A stretch of DNA of 43,075 nucleotides from an uncultured Aureimonas sp. (lineage in GTDB: Bacteria; Pseudomonadota; Alphaproteobacteria; Rhizobiales; Rhizobiaceae). Positions 37,119-43,075 of this stretch are shown here, in pieces. The stretch lies in the NCBI RefSeq assembly GCF_913775355.1, contig NZ_CAJYIU010000236.1, positions 1 to 43,075 on the forward strand, in the 5' to 3' direction. Under the pieces are notes generated by a model that did no database searches, had not been told where the DNA came from, and worked only from the letters and a program-made list of their open reading frames with translations. The position numbers and the translations under genes were made by a program. Positions within the stretch are counted from its first letter, which is position 1; each line of letters opens with the position of its first letter.

Positions 37119-37766
37119 GGGGTCGACGATCCGTGCACCTCGTTCGGACACGAGACGATCGAACAGATCCGCTTCGCCGGCCGAGAGGACGACCGAACGT
37201 GGATACCGCGGCGCGGCGCGATCGCCGAGGATCGTCGTCTCGAACCCTTCCGTCTCGGCGACGAAGCGCCGGACGCCCGCCTCGCCATAAAGCGATAGGA
37301 AGCCCTGCAGCACCGCATCGAGATAGGACTGGAGGATGAAGGCGTCGACGTCGGCAGCATCCGGCGTGGTCGGCGAGGCCTCGTAGATGAAGAGCGGAAC
37401 GTCGCTCGCCGGCGCGTTCTCGATCGCGACATGGCCGGGCATGACGACACGCCTAATATAGCCGGCTTCGCGCTCGTCGACGGCGGGAAGATGGTCGGCA
37501 AGGTCGTAGACGACGACGCCTTGCGTCGTGAACCCCTCCTCCGGTCGAACGGAGAGGAGCGCTGCCTCGGGCGCGAGCCGCGGCATCCAGAACCGCCGCC
37601 AGCCCGTCACGCTCGCCCGGCGAATGCCGAGAAACTTCGTGCGCAGGGTCGCGCGGTTCACCAGCGAACCGTAGCCGAAATAGGCGACGATCCGCCCCTC
37701 CAAGGCCAGCGCGGCAAGGTCGGGATCGTCGGGGTGGACGTTGCCGCCGAGCGGCCGCTCAGCCAT
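37113..37766 (-). CDS. Gamma-glutamylcyclotransferase-fold protein
   Basis: A 217-residue protein of the gamma-glutamylcyclotransferase-like (BtrG-fold) family. The substrate-binding motif FGYGSLVNRATL is near the N-terminus, and a plausible catalytic glutamate lies in DEREAGYIRRVV. Such enzymes release 5-oxoproline from gamma-glutamyl peptides, including glutathione. ATG 37766 overlaps the gor stop by eight bases, so this gene is translated together with glutathione reductase; that pairing supports a glutathione-related substrate. The C-terminal half (residues about 120-217) is not one I can match in detail. Confidence 0.78.
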   Translation of the reverse strand: MAERPLGGNVHPDDPDLAALALEGRIVAYFGYGSLVNRATLRTKFLGIRRASVTGWRRFWMPRLAPEAALLSVRPEEGFTTQGVVVYDLADHLPAVDEREAGYIRRVVMPGHVAIENAPASDVPLFIYEASPTTPDAADVDAFILQSYLDAVLQGFLSLYGEAGVRRFVAETEGFETTILGDRAAPRYPRSVVLSAGEADLFDRLVSERGARIVDPG

Positions 37767-39159
37767 CGACGCGCTGGCCATTTTGGACGCGATAGCTCGG
37801 CTCATAGAGCGTGACGAGTTCCTCCGCCGCGCTTGGATGCAAAGCCATGGTCCGGTCGAAGACATCCTTGGTCAGGCGTCCCTTCACACAGACGCCGAGA
37901 ATCTGCACGACCTCCGCCGCGTCCGGCCCGAAGATGTGCGCTCCGACGACACGTCGCGACGCCCCGTCGACGAGAAGCTTCATCAGCGTCCGGTCCTGGC
38001 GCCCCGACACGGTGTTGCGCATCGGACGGAACGTCGTGCGATAGACCTCCACGTCGTCGAACGCCTTGGCGGCCTCCGCTTCGGTCATGCCGACCGTGCC
38101 GATCTCGGGCTGCGAGAACACGGCGGTCGGAATGTCGTTGAGGTCGGGCTTCGTCGGACGATCGCGGTAGACGGTGTCGACGAAGCACATCGCTTCGTGG
38201 ATCGCGACCGGGGTCAGCTGGACGCGGTTGGTGATATCGCCGAGCGCCCAGATGTTCTCGGCCGTCGTTCGCGAATAATCGTCGACCTTGACCGCACCTT
38301 TCTCGTCGAGCTCGACACCCGCCTTCTCGCAACCGAGGTGAAGCGTGTTCGGCATGCGCCCTACTGCCAGCATCACCTCGTCCGCATCCAGCAGCGCGCC
38401 GCTCTTCAGGTGCGCCTGGAAGCGGCCGTCGGCCTTCTGGGCGACCTGGACGATCGTGTCCTCGGTCAGGACGCGGATGCCCTTGGCCACCATCGACGCC
38501 TGCAGCGCGTCGCGCAGGTCCTCGTCGAAGCCCTGCAGGACCTTCTTGCCGCGGTAGATAAGCGTAACCTCGGAGCCGAGACCATTGAAGATGTGGGCGA
38601 ACTCGATCGCGATATAGCCGCCGCCGAGGATCACGATCTTTTGCGGCAGGCGCTTGAGATGGAATGCCTCGTTCGACGTGATGCAGTGCTCAGCGCCGGG
38701 CAGATCGGTGAACGGGTTGGCGCGGCCGCCGGCGGCCAGCACGATGCGCTCGGCCGTCACCACCTTGTCCGTCGACAGAAGTCGGATCTCGTGCGGGCTT
38801 TCGAGCACCGCGCGGGATTTCAGGATTTCGGCGCCGGCGTTCTCGACATTGCGGGCGTAGATCGCCTCGAGACGTTCGATCTCACGGTCCTTGGCGGCGA
38901 TGAGTTCGGCCCAGTCGAATCTCGTCTCGCCGACCGTCCACCCGAAGCCCTTGGCGTCCTCGAAGTCCTCGGCGAAGTGCGAGGCGTAGACCATCAGCTT
39001 CTTGGGGACGCAGCCGCGGATGACGCAGGTGCCGCCGAAACGGTATTCCTCGGCGATCGCCACCTTGTGGCCGAGCGCTGCGGTCCTCCGGGCAGCCCGG
39101 ACGCCTCCCGATCCTCCACCGATCACGAAGAGATCGAAATCGTAAGCGCCCGATGCCAT
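37759..39159 (-). CDS. gor: Glutathione-disulfide reductase
   Basis: A 466-residue flavoprotein disulfide reductase that regenerates glutathione with NADPH. The FAD motif LFVIGGGSGGVRAAR is followed by the redox-active disulfide GTCVIRGCVPKK, the NADPH motif ILGGGYIAIEFA and the interface histidine motif MALHPSAAEELV, which identifies it as Gor rather than lipoamide dehydrogenase. ATG 39159 has AGGAG five bases upstream (39169-39165); ATG 39177 six codons earlier lies inside the trailing T run of the preceding hairpin and lacks a site. Confidence 0.95.
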   Translation of the reverse strand: MASGAYDFDLFVIGGGSGGVRAARRTAALGHKVAIAEEYRFGGTCVIRGCVPKKLMVYASHFAEDFEDAKGFGWTVGETRFDWAELIAAKDREIERLEAIYARNVENAGAEILKSRAVLESPHEIRLLSTDKVVTAERIVLAAGGRANPFTDLPGAEHCITSNEAFHLKRLPQKIVILGGGYIAIEFAHIFNGLGSEVTLIYRGKKVLQGFDEDLRDALQASMVAKGIRVLTEDTIVQVAQKADGRFQAHLKSGALLDADEVMLAVGRMPNTLHLGCEKAGVELDEKGAVKVDDYSRTTAENIWALGDITNRVQLTPVAIHEAMCFVDTVYRDRPTKPDLNDIPTAVFSQPEIGTVGMTEAEAAKAFDDVEVYRTTFRPMRNTVSGRQDRTLMKLLVDGASRRVVGAHIFGPDAAEVVQILGVCVKGRLTKDVFDRTMALHPSAAEELVTLYEPSYRVQNGQRVDG

Positions 39160-39164
39160 GACCA

Positions 39165-39169
39165 CTCCT
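39165..39169 (-). promoter_or_regulatory. Ribosome binding site deciding the gor start
   Basis: AGGAG on the minus strand, five bases before ATG 39159. It lies downstream of the alternative ATG 39177 and therefore favours the shorter N-terminus (MASGAYDFDLFV). Confidence 0.7.
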
Positions 39170-39179
39170 GCCTTCATGA

Positions 39180-39204
39180 AAAAGGGCGGCTCGAGGCCGC
39201 CCCT
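39180..39204 (-). terminator. Intrinsic terminator between DUF2059 gene and gor
   Basis: On the minus strand a 7-bp GC stem GGGCGGC / GCCGCCC (39202-39196 with 39190-39184) with a five-base loop, followed by TTTTT. It lies 35 bases after the DUF2059 stop. gor would then need its own promoter or depend on read-through. Confidence 0.7.
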
Positions 39205-39236
39205 TGCATCCGATTATAGAGCCCCGGTCGGAGGCG

Positions 39237-39764
39237 TCACTGCGTCGAGGTGGCTTGTGCCGGCGGAGCGAGCTTCGCCGCGCCGTTGATCGAGGCGTTG
39301 CGCAGGTCGCGCACGATGCCGCTCGCCCAGACGTCGGCGGCCGACATCATCTCGCGCGAGGCCGTGGGGCCCTGCGCGAGAAGCTTCTTGCCGGCTTCGC
39401 CCTGATAGAACTCGGCGATCTCGCGCAGTTCCTGCTCGGTGAAGAGCTTGGCGTAGATGCGGGCGATCTCGTTCTCGAGGTCGCCGCGGCGCGGGGCGAG
39501 CTTGAGCGCCTCGTCGTCGACCATGTTCGAGATTTCGGACTGCAGATTCGGATTGTTGACGATCAGCTCCGCCTTGATCTGCGTCGCTGCGTTCAGGAGA
39601 ATCTGATCGAACTGCTCGGTGGTGTCGAGAGCGTCCACGGCCTGACGCGCCGCCGCGATGTGCGACGGGCTGGCGTCCTGCGCGAAGGCCGGAGCCACGG
39701 ACAGGCCGAGCAGCGCGACGGACACGCACAGTCCGCGACGCAGTGTTTCGCTAGGAAGCTTCAA
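39237..39764 (-). CDS. Secreted DUF2059 domain protein
   Basis: A 175-residue exported protein. A signal peptide with cleavage after AFA (about residue 28) is followed by an all-helical domain with the DUF2059 pattern (FTEQELREIAEFYQGEAGKKLL). Function is unknown; family members are periplasmic and common in Alphaproteobacteria. It lies 94 bases downstream of rpiA in the same direction. ATG 39764 has GGAG about nine bases upstream. Confidence 0.87.
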   Translation of the reverse strand: MKLPSETLRRGLCVSVALLGLSVAPAFAQDASPSHIAAARQAVDALDTTEQFDQILLNAATQIKAELIVNNPNLQSEISNMVDDEALKLAPRRGDLENEIARIYAKLFTEQELREIAEFYQGEAGKKLLAQGPTASREMMSAADVWASGIVRDLRNASINGAAKLAPPAQATSTQ

Positions 39765-39858
39765 GTTCCCACTCCATTGATCTCGATGGGGCTATTGCGG
39801 CCCAAGTGCCAAACTCTGAATTGCGCCGCAAGCCCCGCCGAGCATTCGCGAGGGTCCG

Positions 39859-40554
39859 TCAGCGCGGCGCGACGTGTTCGATCCCGTCCGGTCCCGCCAG
39901 GAGTGCCGCGCTTGCCAGCCCCAGGAACAGCCCATGCTCAACCACGCCCGGAATCGCATGAAGGGCGGCCGAAAGCGCTTCTGGATCGGGAATACGGCCA
40001 AAAGATGCGTCCACGATCAGGTGGCCTCCATCGGTGACGAAGGGGCTCTCGCCGATCTTGCGCAAAGCGAGGTCGCCGGTGAGCCCGAGGAGGTGGCCCG
40101 CCTTTTCGATGGCGATCAGCGAGGCGACGATGCCGAAGCCGTTGACCTCGATCGGCAGGGGAAAGGCGCCGAGCATCTCCACCTTCTTCGACACGTCGGC
40201 GATCACCAGCATACGCGCGGAGGCGCCAGCGACGATCTTCTCGCGCAGGAGCGCGCCGCCGCCGCCCTTCACGAGGCGGAGCGCGCCGTCCATCTCGTCC
40301 GCACCGTCGATGGTGAGGTCGAGTTCGGGCACCTCCTCCAGCGTCGCCAGCGGCACGCCGAGGTCGCGGCACAGCGCCGCGGTCCGTTCGGACGTCGGCA
40401 CCCCGACGATACGAAGTCCCTCACCCACGCGAACGGCGAGCGCGCGCACGAAGGCTTCCGCGGTGGAGCCCGTGCCGATGCCGAGGCGCATCCCGGTCTC
40501 GACCTCGGCCGCGGCCGCCTGTCCGACCTTTTCCTTCAACGATGCCGCGTCCAT
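39859..40554 (-). CDS. rpiA: Ribose-5-phosphate isomerase A
   Basis: RpiA of 231 residues, the usual size. It interconverts ribose 5-phosphate and ribulose 5-phosphate in the pentose phosphate pathway. Motifs: [12 protein letters not shown] at the phosphate site, [20 protein letters not shown] with the catalytic aspartate, and [11 protein letters not shown] with the catalytic glutamate and lysine. ATG 40554 follows AGGGG; the frame is open upstream to 40944 without similarity. It is divergent from the HAD phosphatase gene. Confidence 0.96.
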   Translation of the reverse strand: MDAASLKEKVGQAAAAEVETGMRLGIGTGSTAEAFVRALAVRVGEGLRIVGVPTSERTAALCRDLGVPLATLEEVPELDLTIDGADEMDGALRLVKGGGGALLREKIVAGASARMLVIADVSKKVEMLGAFPLPIEVNGFGIVASLIAIEKAGHLLGLTGDLALRKIGESPFVTDGGHLIVDASFGRIPDPEALSAALHAIPGVVEHGLFLGLASAALLAGPDGIEHVAPR

Positions 40555-40601
40555 TGCCGCCCCTTCGCGCAAAATTCTACCGTCGGCCTTATCCGATCGA
40601 G

Positions 40602-40632
40602 CCGCGAGGGCAAAGCCGAAGCCGCGAGGGCC
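40602..40632. repeat. Short direct repeat between rpiA and gph
   Basis: An 11-bp repeat GCCGCGAGGGC occurs at about 40602 and again about 20 bases on, in the 225-bp divergent gap. It may affect expression of either gene, but the length is small and chance cannot be excluded. I see no convincing promoter pair in this gap. Confidence 0.3.
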
Positions 40633-40779
40633 GGTGCAACTCTTTGTTGGTGAATCGCGGCTTAACCTGTGACCCGAATGTTCCAGCGTAGCGGCAAACC
40701 GGCGCTTTCGCGGGCTCGACGCCGTTCTCTGCCCTCGCCTTGCTTGACCCGAAACCGAAGGTCCCCAAAGTCCGCGTCG

Positions 40780-41535
40780 ATGAGTGTCGCCCGATCCATT
40801 CCCTTCGCCTGCCCAGCCGTCGTTTCCCTGCCAGAGCAGTCTCCGGCGATACGAGATCGGCCGCTCGAGGGTGCGACCGTCGTGTTCGATCTGGACGGGA
40901 CGTTGGTCGATACTGCACCCGACCTGACCGGCGCGCTCAACCATTGCCTCGTGTCCGTCGGTCTACCCGAGACCTCGCTCGACAGCGTGCGGCCGGATGC
41001 GGGCCATGGGGCGAAGGCGATGCTGGCGGCCGCCTATCGGCGCGCCGAGCGCCGCCTCGGCGATCCCGAACTGGCCGACCAGACGGCGCGCTTCCTCGCC
41101 TTCTACAGCGATCACATCGCCGTCGCCTCGACGCTCTATCCCGGCGCGCTGGAGACGCTTCAGCGCATGGCCGACGCCGGTGCGACACTGGCGGTCTGCA
41201 CCAACAAGACCGAAGCGCTCGCGATCCGGCTCCTGCGCGAACTCGGTCTCGCCGAACGGTTCGCCGCAATCTGCGGCGCGGACACGTTCATCGGCCGCAA
41301 GCCCGACCCGATCCACCTGTCGGGAACGATCGCGCTGGCAGGCGGGCGGACAGACAGCGCCGTGATGATCGGCGACACCGACACCGACGTCGAAGCGGCC
41401 AGACGCCTCGGGCTTCCATCGATCCTCCTCGGTTTCGGCTACGATGCCGACCGTACGGCGCGTGAGAAGGCGACCGCCGTCGTCTCGCATTTCGACGAGA
41501 TCGATGTCGCGCTGGTCGAACGGCTGATCCGCTGA
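40780..41535 (+). CDS. gph: HAD-family hydrolase, probable phosphoglycolate phosphatase
   Basis: A HAD hydrolase of up to 251 residues. Motif I is [10 protein letters not shown] (nucleophile D37, acid D39 from ATG 40780), motif II AVCTNK, motif III RKPDP and motif [12 protein letters not shown]. This is the Gph pattern, removing phosphate from 2-phosphoglycolate produced by DNA repair or oxygenation. The start is uncertain: ATG 40780 lacks a ribosome site; GTG 40882, preceded by GAGGG, would begin directly before the first motif (VFDLDGT). The first 30 residues are poorly conserved in composition. Confidence 0.85.
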   Translation: MSVARSIPFACPAVVSLPEQSPAIRDRPLEGATVVFDLDGTLVDTAPDLTGALNHCLVSVGLPETSLDSVRPDAGHGAKAMLAAAYRRAERRLGDPELADQTARFLAFYSDHIAVASTLYPGALETLQRMADAGATLAVCTNKTEALAIRLLRELGLAERFAAICGADTFIGRKPDPIHLSGTIALAGGRTDSAVMIGDTDTDVEAARRLGLPSILLGFGYDADRTAREKATAVVSHFDEIDVALVERLIR

Positions 41536-41553
41536 CGCCGGCCAGCTAGCGGA

Positions 41554-41582
41554 TTGACGAGCCCGGCGCGGGCGACTATAGG
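41554..41582 (+). promoter_or_regulatory. Promoter of tRNA-Val
   Basis: -35 TTGACG (41554-41559), 17-base GC-rich spacer, -10 TATAGG (41577-41582). The tRNA begins 35 bases after the -10. A GC-rich discriminator fits stringent control, but I infer that only from the general pattern. Confidence 0.7.
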
Positions 41583-41617
41583 CAGTCTCGTTCGCAGCTG
41601 GAAACGCCCGGCGCGAC

Positions 41618-41692
41618 GGGCGATTAGCTCAGCGGGAGAGCACTGCATTCACACTGCAGGGGTCACTGGTTCAATCCCAGTATCGCCCACCA
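41618..41692 (+). tRNA. tRNA-Val (anticodon CAC)
   Basis: A complete cloverleaf. Acceptor stem GGGCGAT (41618-41624) pairs with ATCGCCC (41682-41688); D stem GCTC/GAGC; anticodon stem CTGCA/TGCAG with loop TTCACAC and anticodon CAC at 41650-41652; T stem ACTGG/CCAGT with loop TTCAATC. Discriminator A and CCA (41690-41692) are encoded. It reads GUG valine codons. Every stem is perfectly paired. Confidence 0.97.
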
Positions 41693-41726
41693 TTTCCAAA
41701 TCACCATGACGCGCCGATGACACGAC

Positions 41727-41751
41727 GGGCCGGGTTCGAACCGGCCCTTTT
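41727..41751 (+). terminator. Intrinsic terminator after tRNA-Val
   Basis: A 7-bp stem GGGCCGG / CCGGCCC (41727-41733 with 41741-41747) with a seven-base GTTCGAA loop, followed by TTTT. It lies 35 bases after the tRNA and ends just before the nadE stop codon on the other strand. Confidence 0.8.
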
Positions 41752-41756
41752 CGCGT

Positions 41757-43075
41757 TCAAGGCTTCCAGACGGGTTCCTCGGCCGGAACGGCCGCGAGGT
41801 CCGCCGTCCAGGCGTGCGGCACCGCGTCGGACGGCGCGCGCCAGTCGCCGCGGGGCGACAGACTGCCGCCGGCCGAGACCTTCGGGCCATTGGGCATCGC
41901 CGTCCGCTTGAACTGGGCGGTCTGGAAGAACCGGACGAGAAACCGTTCCAGCCAATGCCGAATCGTGGCGAGGTCGTATTGGTTCTTGCCGCCGTCCGGA
42001 AAGTTCGCCGGCCACCGTCGGGCGGCCGCGTCGCGCCACGCATGCCAAGCGAGGAACGCGACCTTGGCGGGCGGCTGGCCGTAGCGCATCGTGTGGAAGA
42101 GGAAGAAGTCGTTGAGCTCGTAGGGCCCGATCTTGGCCTGTGTGCTCTGGATCGCGCCCGACGCATCGGCAGGCACGAGTTCCGGCGAAATCTCGGTCGC
42201 AAGGATCGCCGTCAGCACCCGGCCCGTCGCCTCGTCGAACTGGCCGCTCGCAACCGTCCAGCGGATGAGATACTGGATCAGCGTCTTCGGTACCCCGGAA
42301 TTTACGTTGTAGTGACTCATCTGGTCGCCGACACCGTAGGTGCACCAGCCGAGCGCCAGCTCCGACAGGTCGCCGGTGCCGATGACGAAGCCGTTGCGCT
42401 GGTTGGCGAGGCGAAATAGGAAGTCGGTCCGAAGCCCCGCCTGCACATTCTCGAACGTGATGTCGTAGACGGGCTCGCCTTTCGAAAAGGCATGCCCCAT
42501 GTCGCCGAGCATCTGCCGGGCGGTCGGCTTGATGTCGATCTCGGCCGCCTCGATGCCGAGCGCGCGCATCAGCGTCCAGGCGTTGGCCTTCGTGTCGTCG
42601 CCCGTCGCGAAACCCGGCATGGTGAAGCCGAGGATCGTGGTGCGCGGCAGACCGAGCCAGTCGCAGGCCTTGGCGGCCACGATCAGCGCATGGGTGGAAT
42701 CGAGACCGCCCGAAACGCCGATGACCATTCGGTCGCCCGGCGTCGATTCGAAGCGCTTCACCAGCCCATGAACCTGAATGTTGAACGCCTCGTAGCAATC
42801 CGCGTCGAGCCGATCCTGGGCGTTCGGTACATAGGGAAAACGGCGCAGCGGGCGACGGAGGCCGAGATCCCGGAAGCTCGGTCGATGCTCGAACCGGATG
42901 CGACGAAACTCCTGTTCGGGATGCCCTTCGAACGCGGCCGCATCGTTAAAGGTCGGCGTGCGCATGCGCTCGAGCCGCAAGCGCTGAAGATCGACGTCCG
43001 CGACCGTTAGTTGCGGCTCGCGGGCGAATCGCTCGGATTCGACGAGAAGGTCGCCCATCTCGTAGATCACCGCCT
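41757..43075 (-). CDS. nadE: Glutamine-dependent NAD+ synthetase (3' part, cut by the window end)
   Basis: The C-terminal 438 or so residues of a two-domain NAD synthetase, which amidates deamido-NAD using ammonia from glutamine. The visible part begins at the end of the glutaminase domain and covers the synthetase domain: PP-loop GVSGGLDSTHAL for ATP, GTGDLSELALGWCTYGVGD, and NVNSGVPKTLIQYLI. The full enzyme is about 680 residues, so about 240 N-terminal residues lie beyond 43075. The frame is still open at the window edge. Confidence 0.95.
   Translation of the reverse strand, partial: AVIYEMGDLLVESERFAREPQLTVADVDLQRLRLERMRTPTFNDAAAFEGHPEQEFRRIRFEHRPSFRDLGLRRPLRRFPYVPNAQDRLDADCYEAFNIQVHGLVKRFESTPGDRMVIGVSGGLDSTHALIVAAKACDWLGLPRTTILGFTMPGFATGDDTKANAWTLMRALGIEAAEIDIKPTARQMLGDMGHAFSKGEPVYDITFENVQAGLRTDFLFRLANQRNGFVIGTGDLSELALGWCTYGVGDQMSHYNVNSGVPKTLIQYLIRWTVASGQFDEATGRVLTAILATEISPELVPADASGAIQSTQAKIGPYELNDFFLFHTMRYGQPPAKVAFLAWHAWRDAAARRWPANFPDGGKNQYDLATIRHWLERFLVRFFQTAQFKRTAMPNGPKVSAGGSLSPRGDWRAPSDAVPHAWTADLAAVPAEEPVWKP

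Noticed and set aside
41618-41760. tRNA-Val 3' end as the attachment site of an integrated element
   Set aside because: No integrase gene and no second copy of the tRNA 3' end is seen; the next gene is ordinary nadE.
41663-42202. A minus-strand protein starting in nadE and running into the tRNA
   Set aside because: It is out of frame with nadE, ends inside the tRNA gene and has Arg/Pro/Ser-rich nonsense composition.

Overview
The window is GC-rich chromosomal DNA of an alphaproteobacterium, very probably of the order Hyphomicrobiales (Rhizobiales). The evidence is a CckA-type hybrid kinase, a DksA whose zinc finger keeps one cysteine, a 2Fe-2S ferredoxin of the adrenodoxin type, a class II DAHP synthase, an MCE transporter whose permease carries a STAS domain, and above all a 2339-residue coiled-coil membrane protein of the growth-pole-ring (GPR/RgsE) type known from polar-growing Rhizobiales. 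The genus cannot be fixed from sequence alone. The window is mostly tightly packed housekeeping genes; I see no prophage, insertion sequence or CRISPR array.

Layout. 1-7000: a zinc alcohol dehydrogenase; recA (minus) with a promoter whose spacer holds a LexA-box-like site; divergent psuK-psuG (pseudouridine catabolism); cckA (minus). 7000-10100: a proline-rich FliO-domain protein, dksA (minus, strong promoter), and a SixA-like phosphatase. 10100-15700: the ycjX-ycjF pair, a small secreted protein, folP-folK (overlapping, without folB), a secreted DUF922-type putative metalloprotease, and a ferredoxin. 15700-23280: a structured leader and the 7-kb gpr gene, closed by an 18-bp-stem terminator. 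23280-23950: about 0.7 kb without an intact gene but with decayed coding-like sequence. 23950-28410: a four-gene minus-strand MCE/Mla-type lipid transport operon (STAS-MlaE permease, ATPase, MCE protein, auxiliary lipoprotein). 28500-35600: dipeptide epimerase, LpxH-like hydrolase, malic enzyme, glutamyl-tRNA synthetase with a small membrane protein, and a DedA protein. 35600-43075: class II DAHP synthase, glutathione reductase overlapping a gamma-glutamylcyclotransferase-like gene, a DUF2059 protein, rpiA, a phosphoglycolate phosphatase-like HAD protein, tRNA-Val(CAC) with its own promoter, and the 3' part of glutamine-dependent NAD synthetase, which runs off the window.

How the genes work together. 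Envelope and polar growth are the strongest theme: gpr, the MCE transporter, the dipeptide epimerase (peptidoglycan peptide recycling), the LpxH-like enzyme and DedA all act at the envelope, and CckA heads the CtrA phosphorelay that couples cell cycle to polarity. A candidate CtrA-type TTAA motif lies upstream of gpr. The second theme is redox and NADPH: malic enzyme, ribose-5-phosphate isomerase, glutathione reductase and NAD synthetase. The most unusual parts are the gpr gene with its leader and the gene-poor segment downstream of it.
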